Shown here piece after piece: positions 54,929 to 62,984 of a stretch of 64,000 nucleotides of DNA; the first letter of the stretch is position 1; each line of letters opens with the position of its first letter. The translations under genes and the position numbers were made by a program. Source of the DNA: Streptomyces sp. Ru62 (GTDB lineage: Bacteria; Actinomycetota; Actinomycetes; Streptomycetales; Streptomycetaceae); assembly GCF_002920615.1 (NCBI RefSeq), contig NZ_PQSU01000006.1, forward strand, positions 1 through 64,000. The letters are read 5' to 3'. Under the pieces are notes generated by a model. It made no database searches. It saw nothing but the letters and a program-made list of their open reading frames with translations, and was not told where the DNA came from.

Positions 54929-56178
54929 CCACCATGCCGACGACCGACCTGACCGAGGTCGCCGCGCGCCTCGACGCCGAGGATCCGCTGGCTCACCTGC
55001 GCGACCGCTTCCTGCTCCCCCCGGACGTCGTCTATCTCGACGGCAACTCCCTGGGCCCGCTGCCCGCCGCCGTCCCGCCGGTCCTCACCGACGTCGTGAC
55101 CCGGCAGTGGGGCACCGACCTGATCGGCTCCTGGAACGGCAACGGCTGGTGGGAGGCGCCGTTGCGGGTGGGCGACGCCATCGGCGCGCTCATCGGGGCC
55201 GCGCCGGGCCAGACGGTGGCGGGTGACTCCACCAGCGTGCAGCTCCATACCGCCCTGGACGCGGCCGCCTCGCTCCGACCGGGCCGCTCCCTGCTGGTCA
55301 CCGACCCCGACCACTTCCCTACGGACCGCTATGTGGCCGCCGCCGTCGCCGAACGCCGCGGCCTGGAGGTGCGGCGGGTGTCGCCGGCCGACCTGCCCGG
55401 CTTCCTCGCGACGGAGGGGGACCGGGTGGCCGTCGTCAGCTACTCGCCCGTGGACTTCCGCACCGGGGAGCTGTACGACATGCGGGACGTGACTCAGGAC
55501 GCGCACCGCGCCGGCGCGCTGGTCCTGTGGGACTTGTGCCACGCGGCCGGGGCCCTGCCGGTCGAACTCGACGCCCTCGATGTCGATCTCGCCGTCGGCT
55601 GCGGCTACAAGTTCCTCTGCGGAGGCCCGGGTGCCCCGGCCTACCTGTACGTGGCACGCCGCCATCACCGGGACCTGCGCACCCCGGTGCCGGGCTGGAC
55701 CGGGCACGCCGACCCCTTCGGGCTGGGCCGGGACTACGCACCCGCCCCCGGCATCGCCCGGGCCCGTATCGGCACTCCCCCGATCCTGTCCCTGCTCGCC
55801 CTTGAGGCGGCCCTGACCGCCTACGACGGCGTGGACCTCGCCGAGGTCCGCGCCAAGAGCCTGTCCCTGACCGGGTTCTTCCTGCGCTGCGCCGACGAAC
55901 TGCTCATTCCCTTGGGCTTCACCTCCGTCACCCCCTCCGACCCCGACCGCCGCGGCAGCCAGGTCTCGCTGCGGCACCCCGACGCCCACGCCCTGACACG
56001 AGCGCTCGCCGACCACGGCGTGATCGCGGACATGCGCGCCCCCGATCTGCTGCGCTTCGGTGTCAACGCGCTCTACACCACCCACCGGGAACTCCTCACC
56101 GCGGCGCGGTGCCTCCGGGACATCGCCGCCGAGGCCGCCTACGAGCCGACACCGCGGAGGCCGGGCTCGGTGACATGA
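54925..56178 (+). CDS. kynU: Kynureninase
   Basis: The 417-residue fold-type I PLP enzyme has the kynureninase pattern: VVYLDGNSLGPLP, the PLP-phosphate region AGDSTSVQLHTAL, DLCHAAGALPVELD, and the Schiff-base Lys229 in GCGYKFLCGGPGAPAY. It also has GWTGHADPFGLG, FRIGTPPILSL-type (RARIGTPPILSLLAL) and the late LLRFGVNALYTTHRE. It cleaves kynurenine (or 3-hydroxykynurenine) to anthranilate (or 3-hydroxyanthranilate) and alanine. No kynurenine 3-monooxygenase is present, so anthranilate is expected. It is the last gene of the operon, followed by a strong hairpin. Confidence 0.93.
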   Translation: MTTMPTTDLTEVAARLDAEDPLAHLRDRFLLPPDVVYLDGNSLGPLPAAVPPVLTDVVTRQWGTDLIGSWNGNGWWEAPLRVGDAIGALIGAAPGQTVAGDSTSVQLHTALDAAASLRPGRSLLVTDPDHFPTDRYVAAAVAERRGLEVRRVSPADLPGFLATEGDRVAVVSYSPVDFRTGELYDMRDVTQDAHRAGALVLWDLCHAAGALPVELDALDVDLAVGCGYKFLCGGPGAPAYLYVARRHHRDLRTPVPGWTGHADPFGLGRDYAPAPGIARARIGTPPILSLLALEAALTAYDGVDLAEVRAKSLSLTGFFLRCADELLIPLGFTSVTPSDPDRRGSQVSLRHPDAHALTRALADHGVIADMRAPDLLRFGVNALYTTHRELLTAARCLRDIAAEAAYEPTPRRPGSVT

Positions 56179-56216
56179 CCCCGAAGGGGCCTCTCGGCTG
56201 TCTGACGGCGGTACTT

Positions 56217-56265
56217 GACGGCAACGTCAGCGGACGAGGGCCCCCCACCGGGGGGCGTTGCCGTC
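56217..56265 (+). terminator. Nested hairpin terminator of the paa-kyn operon
   Basis: GACGGCAACG (56,217-56,226) pairs with CGTTGCCGTC (56,256-56,265), enclosing a second stem GCCCCCC-ACC-GGGGGGC (56,240-56,256). It begins 38 bp after the kynureninase stop. There is no U tract, but the stability and position fit a terminator. Confidence 0.8.
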
Positions 56266-56674
56266 GTCGGCGGTCGGATCCTGGCCACCAGCGCCGTCGA
56301 GCGCGGTGGACCGCCTCATGCCCGATGCCGGAGACGCCGGAGCCGACACCGCTGAGGCCGTCGCCGCCCGCGAGGGCGTCGACCTGGCCGCGGTACGCCG
56401 GCGCACCGCCCGCATGACCGCGGCGCGGCAGGCGGACCGCGGCGTTCGCCGGCCGGACCAGTGCTCGCTGGAGTCCTGCGCCTACTCGGTGAGCGCCCGA
56501 CTGGTCATGGGTGCGGACTGGTTCGGGGCTGGCTGGGGAATCATGCGAGCGGACAGCGGCGGACACCGGGGTGATCCGAGCGCCTGCGGTGGCGGCGCCG
56601 TGGAGCGCCGCCAGGATGTCGTCCAGTGCCCGTCGCCTTCGGCGAGGAGAGACGCGCTGTCGGCGAGCGAGCAT
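56266..56674. other. No recognisable gene (about 400 bp)
   Basis: Open frames are present but without ribosome binding site or family pattern. A plus-strand piece (ADTAEAVAAREGVDLAAVRR) could be a decayed helical protein. This gap follows the terminator of the biosynthetic operon and probably marks the right edge of the cluster. Confidence 0.45.
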
Positions 56675-57526
56675 TCAGGCGTCGGTCCAGGCCCGCCCCT
56701 TCGCGCCCAGGGTGATGCGTTGGAAGTGCAGCTCAGGGAAGTGATCCATGCCTATGACGGCGTCGCTGCCGGTGAGCCGGGCGAGGAGCTCTTCACGGCT
56801 CTTCAGAGCGCCTTCGGCATCTGCGTCGGAGAGGAAGGAGATGCGGGGGTCGTTCAACTGGAGCGGGTGGTGGACGGCGTCACCGAGGAGGTATGCCTCC
56901 TGGCCCCCGTCGCTGATCCGCACGATGTAATGGCCGGGGGTGTGACCGGGGGTGTGGTGGGCGGTGACGCCGGGACCGATTTCCACCACGGGGGCGTCGA
57001 CAGGGCGCAGGACGCCGGCGGCACTGGCACCCTCCATCACGATCCGGGCGGGGTCCTCGGCCGGCGCGGGTGCGATGAGAGCGTCCCAGTCGGCGGCGCC
57101 GTAGACGACCTCGGCCTTCGGGAAGAACGGATTTCCGCCCGGAGCCACCCAGCCGACGTGGTCGGCGTGCAGGTGGGTGAGGAAGACCGTGGATACGTCC
57201 TGGGGTGTCACCCCGGCCGCTGCCAGTGCCTCGGGAAGCGCCCCGCCGGTCGCGATGGACGGCGGCGCGGCATCCAGGCCGGCGGCGGCCGCCAGTGTTT
57301 CGGGGAAGGCGATGGCGCTCGGTCCGGTGCCGGCGTCGACCAGCACGGTGAGGCCCTTGCCCTGGATCAGGAAGCAGCCCGTGGGGATGTGGTGAGTGCC
57401 GTCCGGGTGCAGCAGGCCGGGATGGGCGTCGAAGTCCAGGCCCGGGTAGAACAGCGGGGGCAGGTGGCTTTCTCCGTCGCTGAGCGCGGTGACGGTGAAG
57501 CTGCCGACCTGGAAGGAGGTCGCCAT
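56675..57526 (-). CDS. MBL-fold metallo-hydrolase
   Basis: The 283-residue protein has the metallo-beta-lactamase fold signature THLHADHVGW (HxHxDH), further metal ligands in HHTPGHTPGHY and LLGDAVHH, and a final His in GMDHFPELH. This is the lactonase/hydrolase-like branch (with FQVGSFTVTALSDGE at the N-terminus). It is probably cytosolic and binds two zinc ions. It is divergent from a TetR gene with three operator-like repeats, so likely inducible. It could be a detoxifying hydrolase; a link to the cluster product is possible but not shown. Confidence 0.88.
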   Translation of the reverse strand: MATSFQVGSFTVTALSDGESHLPPLFYPGLDFDAHPGLLHPDGTHHIPTGCFLIQGKGLTVLVDAGTGPSAIAFPETLAAAAGLDAAPPSIATGGALPEALAAAGVTPQDVSTVFLTHLHADHVGWVAPGGNPFFPKAEVVYGAADWDALIAPAPAEDPARIVMEGASAAGVLRPVDAPVVEIGPGVTAHHTPGHTPGHYIVRISDGGQEAYLLGDAVHHPLQLNDPRISFLSDADAEGALKSREELLARLTGSDAVIGMDHFPELHFQRITLGAKGRAWTDA

Positions 57527-57679
57527 GGTGTGGCCTTTCGATGAGTGGGCGGGGTGAGGGGCCGGAGGTCCGCCGAGGCTCTGTCCGGTACTCGGGCCCG
57601 CGGGATGAACGGCAGGCGCGAGGAGGAGACCGCACGCCGGTGTCCCGGAGGACGGATGTGGGTGACCACCCGAATATGA

Positions 57680-57753
57680 GACCGCCGGTCCGATATTCTT
57701 GTGCGGCCAGATTAAGAGACCGATGGTCCGTTGTCAACGGACCGCCGGTCCGT
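57680..57753. promoter_or_regulatory. Three TetR operator-like repeats
   Basis: A 14-bp palindromic motif occurs three times between the divergent MBL and TetR genes: GACCGCCGGTCCGA (57,680-57,693), GACCGATGGTCCGT (57,718-57,731) and GACCGCCGGTCCGT (57,740-57,753). The last extends to a 17-bp dyad ACGGACC-GCC-GGTCCGT at 57,737-57,753. It ends 12 bp before the TetR start. Confidence 0.8.
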
Positions 57754-57764
57754 AACATGGAGGC

Positions 57765-58439
57765 ATGACCAACTTCCAGCGGGCGCGCAACGAGGAGCAA
57801 CGCGAGGCCCGCCGACGGGCGATCCTCGACACCGCGGCGGCGATGTGCAGTGAGATGCCGGTGAACTCGGTCAGCCTCAACGAGCTGAGCCGACGTGTAG
57901 GCCTGGCGAAGTCCAACGTGCTGCGCTACTTCGAATCACGCGAGGCGATCCTGCTGGAACTGCTGGACCGCGACTGGCGGCAATGGACAGCCGAGCTGCC
58001 CGAACTGCTCGACGCCACCGTCGCACCGGACGCAGCAGTACTCCAGCGCGGCCGGGCCTTCGCCGCCACCCTGACCCACTCCCTGGCGCGGCACCCGGTG
58101 CTGTGCGACCTGCTCAGCGCCCAGGCAGGCGTCCTGGAACACAACGTCTCGGCAGACGTGGCCGCCCGCTACAAGCGCGCCGCACTGGCCAATGTCGCCG
58201 CCCTCGCCGCTCTCGCCGACCATCACCTGCCCGAACTGCGAGGACACACCGAGCAACTCGTCGCGCAAGCCGTCCTGGTGATCGGCGCGATATGGACGCA
58301 CGCACGCCCCTCCGAAGCCATGCTCACCGCCTACGAGGCCGATCCCTCCCTCGCGGTCCTGCGCATGGATTTCGAACCCACCCTGCAGGACCTGCTCACC
58401 ACGCTCATCGCGGGTACTCTCACCACAACCGCGCGATGA
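57765..58439 (+). CDS. TetR-family transcriptional regulator
   Basis: The 224-residue protein has a TetR DNA-binding domain (residues about 15-65: VSLNELSRRVGLAKSNVLRY; FESREAILLELLDRDW) and a C-terminal domain of the TetR_C group with TLTHSLARHPVLCDLLSAQA. GGAGG lies unusually close (1 bp) to ATG 57,765. The motif-rich region upstream suggests that it represses itself and the divergent MBL hydrolase gene. The inducer is unknown. Confidence 0.9.
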   Translation: MTNFQRARNEEQREARRRAILDTAAAMCSEMPVNSVSLNELSRRVGLAKSNVLRYFESREAILLELLDRDWRQWTAELPELLDATVAPDAAVLQRGRAFAATLTHSLARHPVLCDLLSAQAGVLEHNVSADVAARYKRAALANVAALAALADHHLPELRGHTEQLVAQAVLVIGAIWTHARPSEAMLTAYEADPSLAVLRMDFEPTLQDLLTTLIAGTLTTTAR

Positions 58440-59369
58440 CCGCACACATGCCGGCGAGAGCGTGTGCCGATGCAGCAGGACGAGCGACGGATCCACCGCG
58501 CTCGCCGGGCGAGCCCTACGGCGAGGTCGTCCTCGCCCGGGACAGCGCGGCCTGCGCACGCTGGTCGAACGCTGCGGACACCTGGGCGACGCGTCCTGGC
58601 GCGAACGGATCGGACGGCTGCGCCCCGCCCGCCCTTCCTGAGCCGACGGGTGGCTGGACCGGCCCGTCGCCCCCGACCGGCCCGGCTTCCTCGGCACCAG
58701 TGGCTTCGGCGGCCTCGACAACGTCAGCGTGCTGGGACGCTACGAGGCCCAGGCCGCTGCTGGAGCGCGCGCACCGGAGGATCGGTCGTCGAACTGCACG
58801 CCGACGCCGTACCGCCCGGAGCCGCCCGGGACGTCGAGCAATGCGCCTCCCCGGCCAGCTCCACCGCGTCTCCCCAGCGACCCACACCGCCACGGTTCTC
58901 AACAGCCCGCCACGAGTGGCACGAGGACTGCCCCCTGCCCCCGGTGGGCGGCTACCGCGACCGCCCACCGTCCGCCCCCCACCCCCGGCTGGTCCTGGCC
59001 GGCGACCAGATCCGCGGCCTGCCGTGGCGCTCATGGAACGGGCGGCGACGGGCGGTTTCCTACGGCCAACGTGTCCTGGGAACCCCTGACCGCCCGGGGA
59101 CGGACGCCCGACTGAACGGCCTCGCCGCCCCGGACCCCGCCCGGCGTCCGGGCCGGCCCCTAGCGCGGACGGCCCGAGACCGCGGCGGATCTTCGCCGTC
59201 GACACCGCCCTGCGACTCGGCGACGGCCAGGCGGTCGACAAGGCCCGGCGCACCGTGGACGACGTCCTGGCTCCTGATGTCCCGACGTGCGGGCCGGCGC
59301 TCGCGCCGCCGGCGGCCGCCCCTGCCGGCCGGCAGGGGCAGAACCCGGCGGAACACCGCTGAGCGCGGG
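58440..59369. other. No intact gene (about 930 bp), possible decayed coding sequence
   Basis: Short plausible coding pieces occur in different plus-strand frames (LRTLVERCGHLGDASWRERI near 58,555; GFLGTSGFGGLDNVSVLGRY near 58,690), but nothing joins into a gene and I do not recognise the family. It is probably the remains of one or two genes. No RNA gene or terminator was noticed. Confidence 0.4.
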
Positions 59370-59915
59370 TCAGCCGGCCGTAGAGCCCAGCGTTTCCTCG
59401 GCCTGGCGCAGACGCCACTCCTCGATGGTGTCCTGCTGCCGCCGGGCACGCTGGAGCAGCGTCTCGATGCGCGCACGGTCCAGTCGCCTGTCCGTGGCGC
59501 TGAGCCGGCGCAGGGTCTGCCAGACGGCCGCCTTGCCCTCGACCGCCAGCCGCAGCGCCTCCAGATCCAGCACGGTGCCCAGTGGGGAGGGGCGTACCAG
59601 CCGGCCGTTGGGCTTGAGCCGTCCCATCTTCTCGCCGGCCCAGCCGGCACACACCTTGTAGTGGCGAACGGGAACACTGAGATCCCGCATTATGCCCAGC
59701 AGCGCTGTCCGGTCCTGGGCGATCTCCGCGGCGACGGGCCCGAGCGCGCGGCCGAGTGCGGAGCCCCGGGAGGCGCGTGCCAGACGGGCGGCGCGTTCGG
59801 CGCCGAGGGTGTCGACGGCGAGGTGGTCGTTGAGATAGATGCCGAGCAGCTTCACGTCGCGGCCGCGTCCGGCGGGGCGGTGCCGGAGCGCGCCGGAACG
59901 GGGAGGGGTGTTCAT
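59370..59915 (-). CDS. Conserved hypothetical protein
   Basis: The 181-residue, largely alpha-helical protein contains LLGIYLNDHLAVDTLGAERA, PVRHYKVCAGWAGEKMGRLK, then LEALRLAVEGKAAVWQTLRR. I remember similar uncharacterised actinobacterial proteins of about 170-180 residues starting near KLLGIYLNDH. ATG 59,915 is chosen because AAGGAG is 7 bp upstream; the first 20 residues (Arg/Pro-rich) are not part of the family. It is cytosolic by composition. Its neighbours give no clue to function. Confidence 0.7.
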   Translation of the reverse strand: MNTPPRSGALRHRPAGRGRDVKLLGIYLNDHLAVDTLGAERAARLARASRGSALGRALGPVAAEIAQDRTALLGIMRDLSVPVRHYKVCAGWAGEKMGRLKPNGRLVRPSPLGTVLDLEALRLAVEGKAAVWQTLRRLSATDRRLDRARIETLLQRARRQQDTIEEWRLRQAEETLGSTAG

Positions 59916-60180
59916 TCGCACACTCCTTCGGTTGCTGTGGATTCCCCTGCGCGAACGGACAACTCCGGACGGTGCGGCACGCGATGCCCGTACCCGTCGC
60001 TACGGCACGTGAGCCGCCGCTTCCGCCGCGGCGCCTCCCATGCACGACCCGTCCTCTCCGGAGTTTCCGTGACTGCGCTTCCCGCTCTTAACAGCGTGGG
60101 GGTTTTCGACCGGCTCCGCGACGCGGGACCGGCGCCGCCGCAGCACGCTTCCGCTCCCGTTCGGTGCTGTGGGCGGGGGA

Positions 60181-61074
60181 TCAGCCCCGTCGGTCGCCGT
60201 CCGGTGCGGCCGCGGCACGGTCGGCCCGTCCGCCGGTGCCCAGGCTGCCCGTGGTTCGCAGTGGCCGTCCGGCGTCCCAGCGGGGCAGTTCGTGCCGGGC
60301 CAGCCGTAGGACCACGGGCGGCAGGGCCCAGCGCAGGGGCTGGACGAGACGCAGCCACGCCGGGACGTAGACGGCGGTGCTGCGGCGCTCGACGGCGCGC
60401 GCCAGCCGGGTGGCGACCACCTCTGCCGGACGGATGTCCCGGACGCCGGGGGGCATGTGCACGCGCAGCTGGCGCAGGGCGGCGAAGCCCTCGGCTTCGC
60501 GGATCATGTCGGTGTCCGCCCAGGCGGGATAGGCGACGCCCACCACGATCCCCTCGTGCGCCACCTCGGCCTGCAGGGCGTGGGCGAAGGCTTCCACACC
60601 CGCTTTGGAGGCACAGTAGGCGCTCATCATCGGAGTGGCTCCGAGTGACGCGAGGGACGCGACCTGGAGGAAGTAACCCGCCGTCGCCTTCAGATCGGGC
60701 AGGAACACCCGCGCCGTCTGCGCACTGCCCGTCAGGTTCACGTCGATGACACGGCGCCATGAGGCGGGGTCCGACATCGCGAAGGGGCCTCCCTCGGCGA
60801 TTCCCGCGTTCGCCACGACCACCGACGGCCGGCCGAGGTGGTCGCGGACCTCGCCCGCCGCATCGTCCAGAGCCGAGTCGTCGGTGATGTCGACTTCGAC
60901 GGCCAGTGCCGGTGTGGGCAGGGAGGCCGCCAACGCATCCAGTTCGGGCCCCTCATGACCGAGGAGTGCCAGGCGCGCCCCGCGCCGAGCCAGTACGTGC
61001 GCCAGCGCCGCTCCCAGCCCGCGTGCGGCTCCGGTGATCACGACGGTCCGGTCCTGGAGCGGGCCGGCCCTCAC
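60181..61074 (-). CDS. Short-chain dehydrogenase/reductase
   Basis: The 297-residue protein (GTG 61,074, overlapping the stop of the gene upstream by 4 bp) has the SDR motifs GAARGLGAA, NAGIAEGG, catalytic Ser in LQVASLASLG and YCASK. A C-terminal extension of about 45 residues after the core is hydrophobic in part (LRWALPPVVLRLARHELP), as in SDRs that sit near membranes and act on lipids. It is translationally coupled to the DUF1990-like gene, so the two probably share a pathway, perhaps in lipid or terpenoid modification. Confidence 0.87.
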   Translation of the reverse strand: MRAGPLQDRTVVITGAARGLGAALAHVLARRGARLALLGHEGPELDALAASLPTPALAVEVDITDDSALDDAAGEVRDHLGRPSVVVANAGIAEGGPFAMSDPASWRRVIDVNLTGSAQTARVFLPDLKATAGYFLQVASLASLGATPMMSAYCASKAGVEAFAHALQAEVAHEGIVVGVAYPAWADTDMIREAEGFAALRQLRVHMPPGVRDIRPAEVVATRLARAVERRSTAVYVPAWLRLVQPLRWALPPVVLRLARHELPRWDAGRPLRTTGSLGTGGRADRAAAAPDGDRRG

Positions 61075-61907
61075 GTGCTGTCCCTCCGCCGGTGGTCCCC
61101 GCTCGCGCCCGGCTGACCCAGCCGGCCCGCCGGCGGTGCCTCCTGGGCCGGCGCGCCGCCCGAAGAGTCCTTACCGGCCGGAGAGGGCGGGCGTACCGAT
61201 GTCCCTTCCGGCGACTCCAGCCAGCGGGTGTGGATGTGCACACCGTCGGCCGGCCGGCCTCCCGACATCGCGGCGGCGGCCAGGCAGAACCGGACCCACA
61301 TGTTGAGCTGGATCTCCTTCGCCAGGCGCAGGTGCGAGTACAGAAGGTGCACCAGGCGGCTGCCGGGGCACGCCCAGAGCTCGATCTCGAACACCAGCAG
61401 GCCGTCCTCCTCCCGCGCGCGGAAATGCACCTGACCGGCCTCCATGTGACCGCGCAGGGTCACCAGGTGCAGGCAGTCGACGTCACGGTGGACGACCTTG
61501 ACGGGGCCGTTCCAGGGCCCCGGCATCTCCACCAGCAGCTCGTCCCCCACGTCCAGACCCTGGTCACGAAGCTCACCGGTGTGGATGTCGACCACCTCGG
61601 AGGGCACGAAGCGCTTGAAATCACGGCAGACCCATTCGATGAGCCGGCCCGGACCGATGTCGGCTTCGGTGATGCGCACGCGGAAGAGGCGGTGGAACAG
61701 GGGGCCGCACCCGTCCTGCGCCCTTTGCACCCGACTGTCGAGCGCTGCGGGAGGCAGCGGCGGTGGGAGGTCCGTCTCGTCTCCGCGGCACTCGCCGCCC
61801 CGGTGCAGGGGCGTCGTCTCCCACAGGTAGCGCCACGAGACCAGCCCTGTGCCCAGAAGCCACCGCCCGAGGACGGCCAGTGTCCGTGGACAGCGTGGAG
61901 GCGTCAT
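61071..61907 (-). CDS. DUF1990-like hypothetical protein
   Basis: The 278-residue protein contains FHRLFRVRITEADIGPGRLI, VGDELLVEMPGPWNGPVKVV, LVTLRGHMEAGQVHFRARE and LVHLLYSHLRLAKEIQLNMW. The TLRGHMEAGQV segment parallels the TLEGHLERGRA segment of the divergent DUF1990 protein at 62,226, so both seem to belong to the same SRPBCC-like superfamily. The C-terminal 60 residues are low-complexity. It is divergently arranged with the small membrane protein and coupled to the SDR gene. Function unknown. Confidence 0.65.
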   Translation of the reverse strand: MTPPRCPRTLAVLGRWLLGTGLVSWRYLWETTPLHRGGECRGDETDLPPPLPPAALDSRVQRAQDGCGPLFHRLFRVRITEADIGPGRLIEWVCRDFKRFVPSEVVDIHTGELRDQGLDVGDELLVEMPGPWNGPVKVVHRDVDCLHLVTLRGHMEAGQVHFRAREEDGLLVFEIELWACPGSRLVHLLYSHLRLAKEIQLNMWVRFCLAAAAMSGGRPADGVHIHTRWLESPEGTSVRPPSPAGKDSSGGAPAQEAPPAGRLGQPGASGDHRRRDST

Positions 61908-62016
61908 CCCGGCCCCTTAGATCCCTGCGAAACGTCATTATTAGGTGTATACCCTGGTAAAAGGTGCACCCTCCTGAAAGATTTCGCGACACAAGCAAGC
62001 GACCCCGGAGGTTCCC
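61908..62016. promoter_or_regulatory. AT-rich divergent promoter
   Basis: This short intergenic stretch is markedly AT-richer than its surroundings. It contains GGTGTATACC at 61,945-61,954 and, after 9 bp, GGTGCACC, a palindrome. Such AT-rich divergent promoters are often sites for MerR/LitR-type or ECF-dependent control; nothing more specific can be said. Confidence 0.4.
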
Positions 62017-62229
62017 ATGGTGGTCCGGCTTCTGCGCGGTGCAGGTGTGCGGAGTACTCATCTGCACCTGGTCTCGCTCGCCTCCGTCGGCCTGTGCGTG
62101 ACGTTGTGGGTGCGCGCGAAGACCGTCGACCAGGAGCAACGGGGGAACGCCGAGCGGCGCGCGCTCTTCGTGGGTCTGTGGCCGCCGACGCTGTGGCTGA
62201 TCGGCGACTCGCTCGACGGTTCCGAGTGA
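62017..62229 (+). CDS. Small membrane protein
   Basis: The 70-residue product has two hydrophobic stretches (HLHLVSLASVGLCVTLWVRA and ALFVGLWPPTLWLIGDSL) separated by a charged loop, so it is likely a two-segment membrane protein. Its stop overlaps the start of the DUF1990 gene by 4 bp (GTGA), indicating an operon. ATG 62,017 follows GGAGG. Small proteins of this kind next to DUF1990 genes are common, but their role is unknown to me. Confidence 0.7.
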   Translation: MVVRLLRGAGVRSTHLHLVSLASVGLCVTLWVRAKTVDQEQRGNAERRALFVGLWPPTLWLIGDSLDGSE

Positions 62230-62957
62230 ACTCCTTGGGCAACTGGGTCTTCGGACGGCTCGACGCCGTACAGGTGTGGCGGGACCTCGCGGACGCGCGC
62301 GTCAACTACTCGCTCGACGAGGTACGCCGGCCGTCCTGGAACATCGACGTCCACCGCACCGCGCTGCCGGCGGAGCGACCGGGCCCGCCGGAGCCGGGAG
62401 GCTCATGGGAACGGGCCTGCCGCCTGGTCCGCGACTACGAGTTCTCGCCGCCGGAGATCGTGCGCGCGCTCTACGACCCCGCCGCACCCCTGCTCGGCCG
62501 GGACATGCTGCTGCAGGCTCGGTTCCACGGCATGCACTTCTACTGCGGTGTGCGCGTCACCCAGGTGGTCGACGAGATGCGCGACGGGACCGACCGCGTC
62601 TGGGGATGGGCGTACGAGACCCTGGAGGGCCACTTGGAACGCGGCCGGGCCACCTACGAGTTGGTGAAGCGGCAGGACACCGGCGAGGTGCTGTTCGTCG
62701 TCTCGTGCCATTCGCAGGGTGCCCCGACCCTGGACCGGATCACCTTCCTCGGGTGGCGCCTGTTCGGCCGCCGCACCCAGCTGCGGTTCTATCGCAGGTG
62801 TGCCGAACGGCTCCGCCTGTTCGTCGAGGCCGAGCTGCGCGGCCAGGAACCGCTGCCCGGCCGTTCCCCGGCAGTAGGCCGTCTGGTGTGCGCGCCCTCC
62901 GACGCGAGGATGCACCGCGTGGACGCGCTGGCGATCCACCGGGTCGCCCCGGCGTGA
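62226..62957 (+). CDS. DUF1990-family protein
   Basis: The 243-residue protein (GTG 62,226) has the DUF1990 pattern: NYSLDEVRRPSWNIDVHRTA, WERACRLVRDYEFSPPEIVR, YDPAAPLLGRDMLLQARFHG, then the conserved WGWAYETLEGHLERGRATYE and a LFVVSCHSQ stretch. The family is probably a START/SRPBCC-like fold of unknown function. It is coupled to a small membrane protein and divergent from another protein of similar type, so the locus may act at the membrane. Confidence 0.78.
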   Translation: MNSLGNWVFGRLDAVQVWRDLADARVNYSLDEVRRPSWNIDVHRTALPAERPGPPEPGGSWERACRLVRDYEFSPPEIVRALYDPAAPLLGRDMLLQARFHGMHFYCGVRVTQVVDEMRDGTDRVWGWAYETLEGHLERGRATYELVKRQDTGEVLFVVSCHSQGAPTLDRITFLGWRLFGRRTQLRFYRRCAERLRLFVEAELRGQEPLPGRSPAVGRLVCAPSDARMHRVDALAIHRVAPA

Positions 62958-62984
62958 GGGCACGCGGGCGCGTCCGCGCGGGCG

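Noticed and set aside
53242..56178. NAD biosynthesis (de novo kynurenine pathway)
   Set aside because: No kynurenine 3-monooxygenase or 3-hydroxyanthranilate dioxygenase is present, so the genes should stop at anthranilate.
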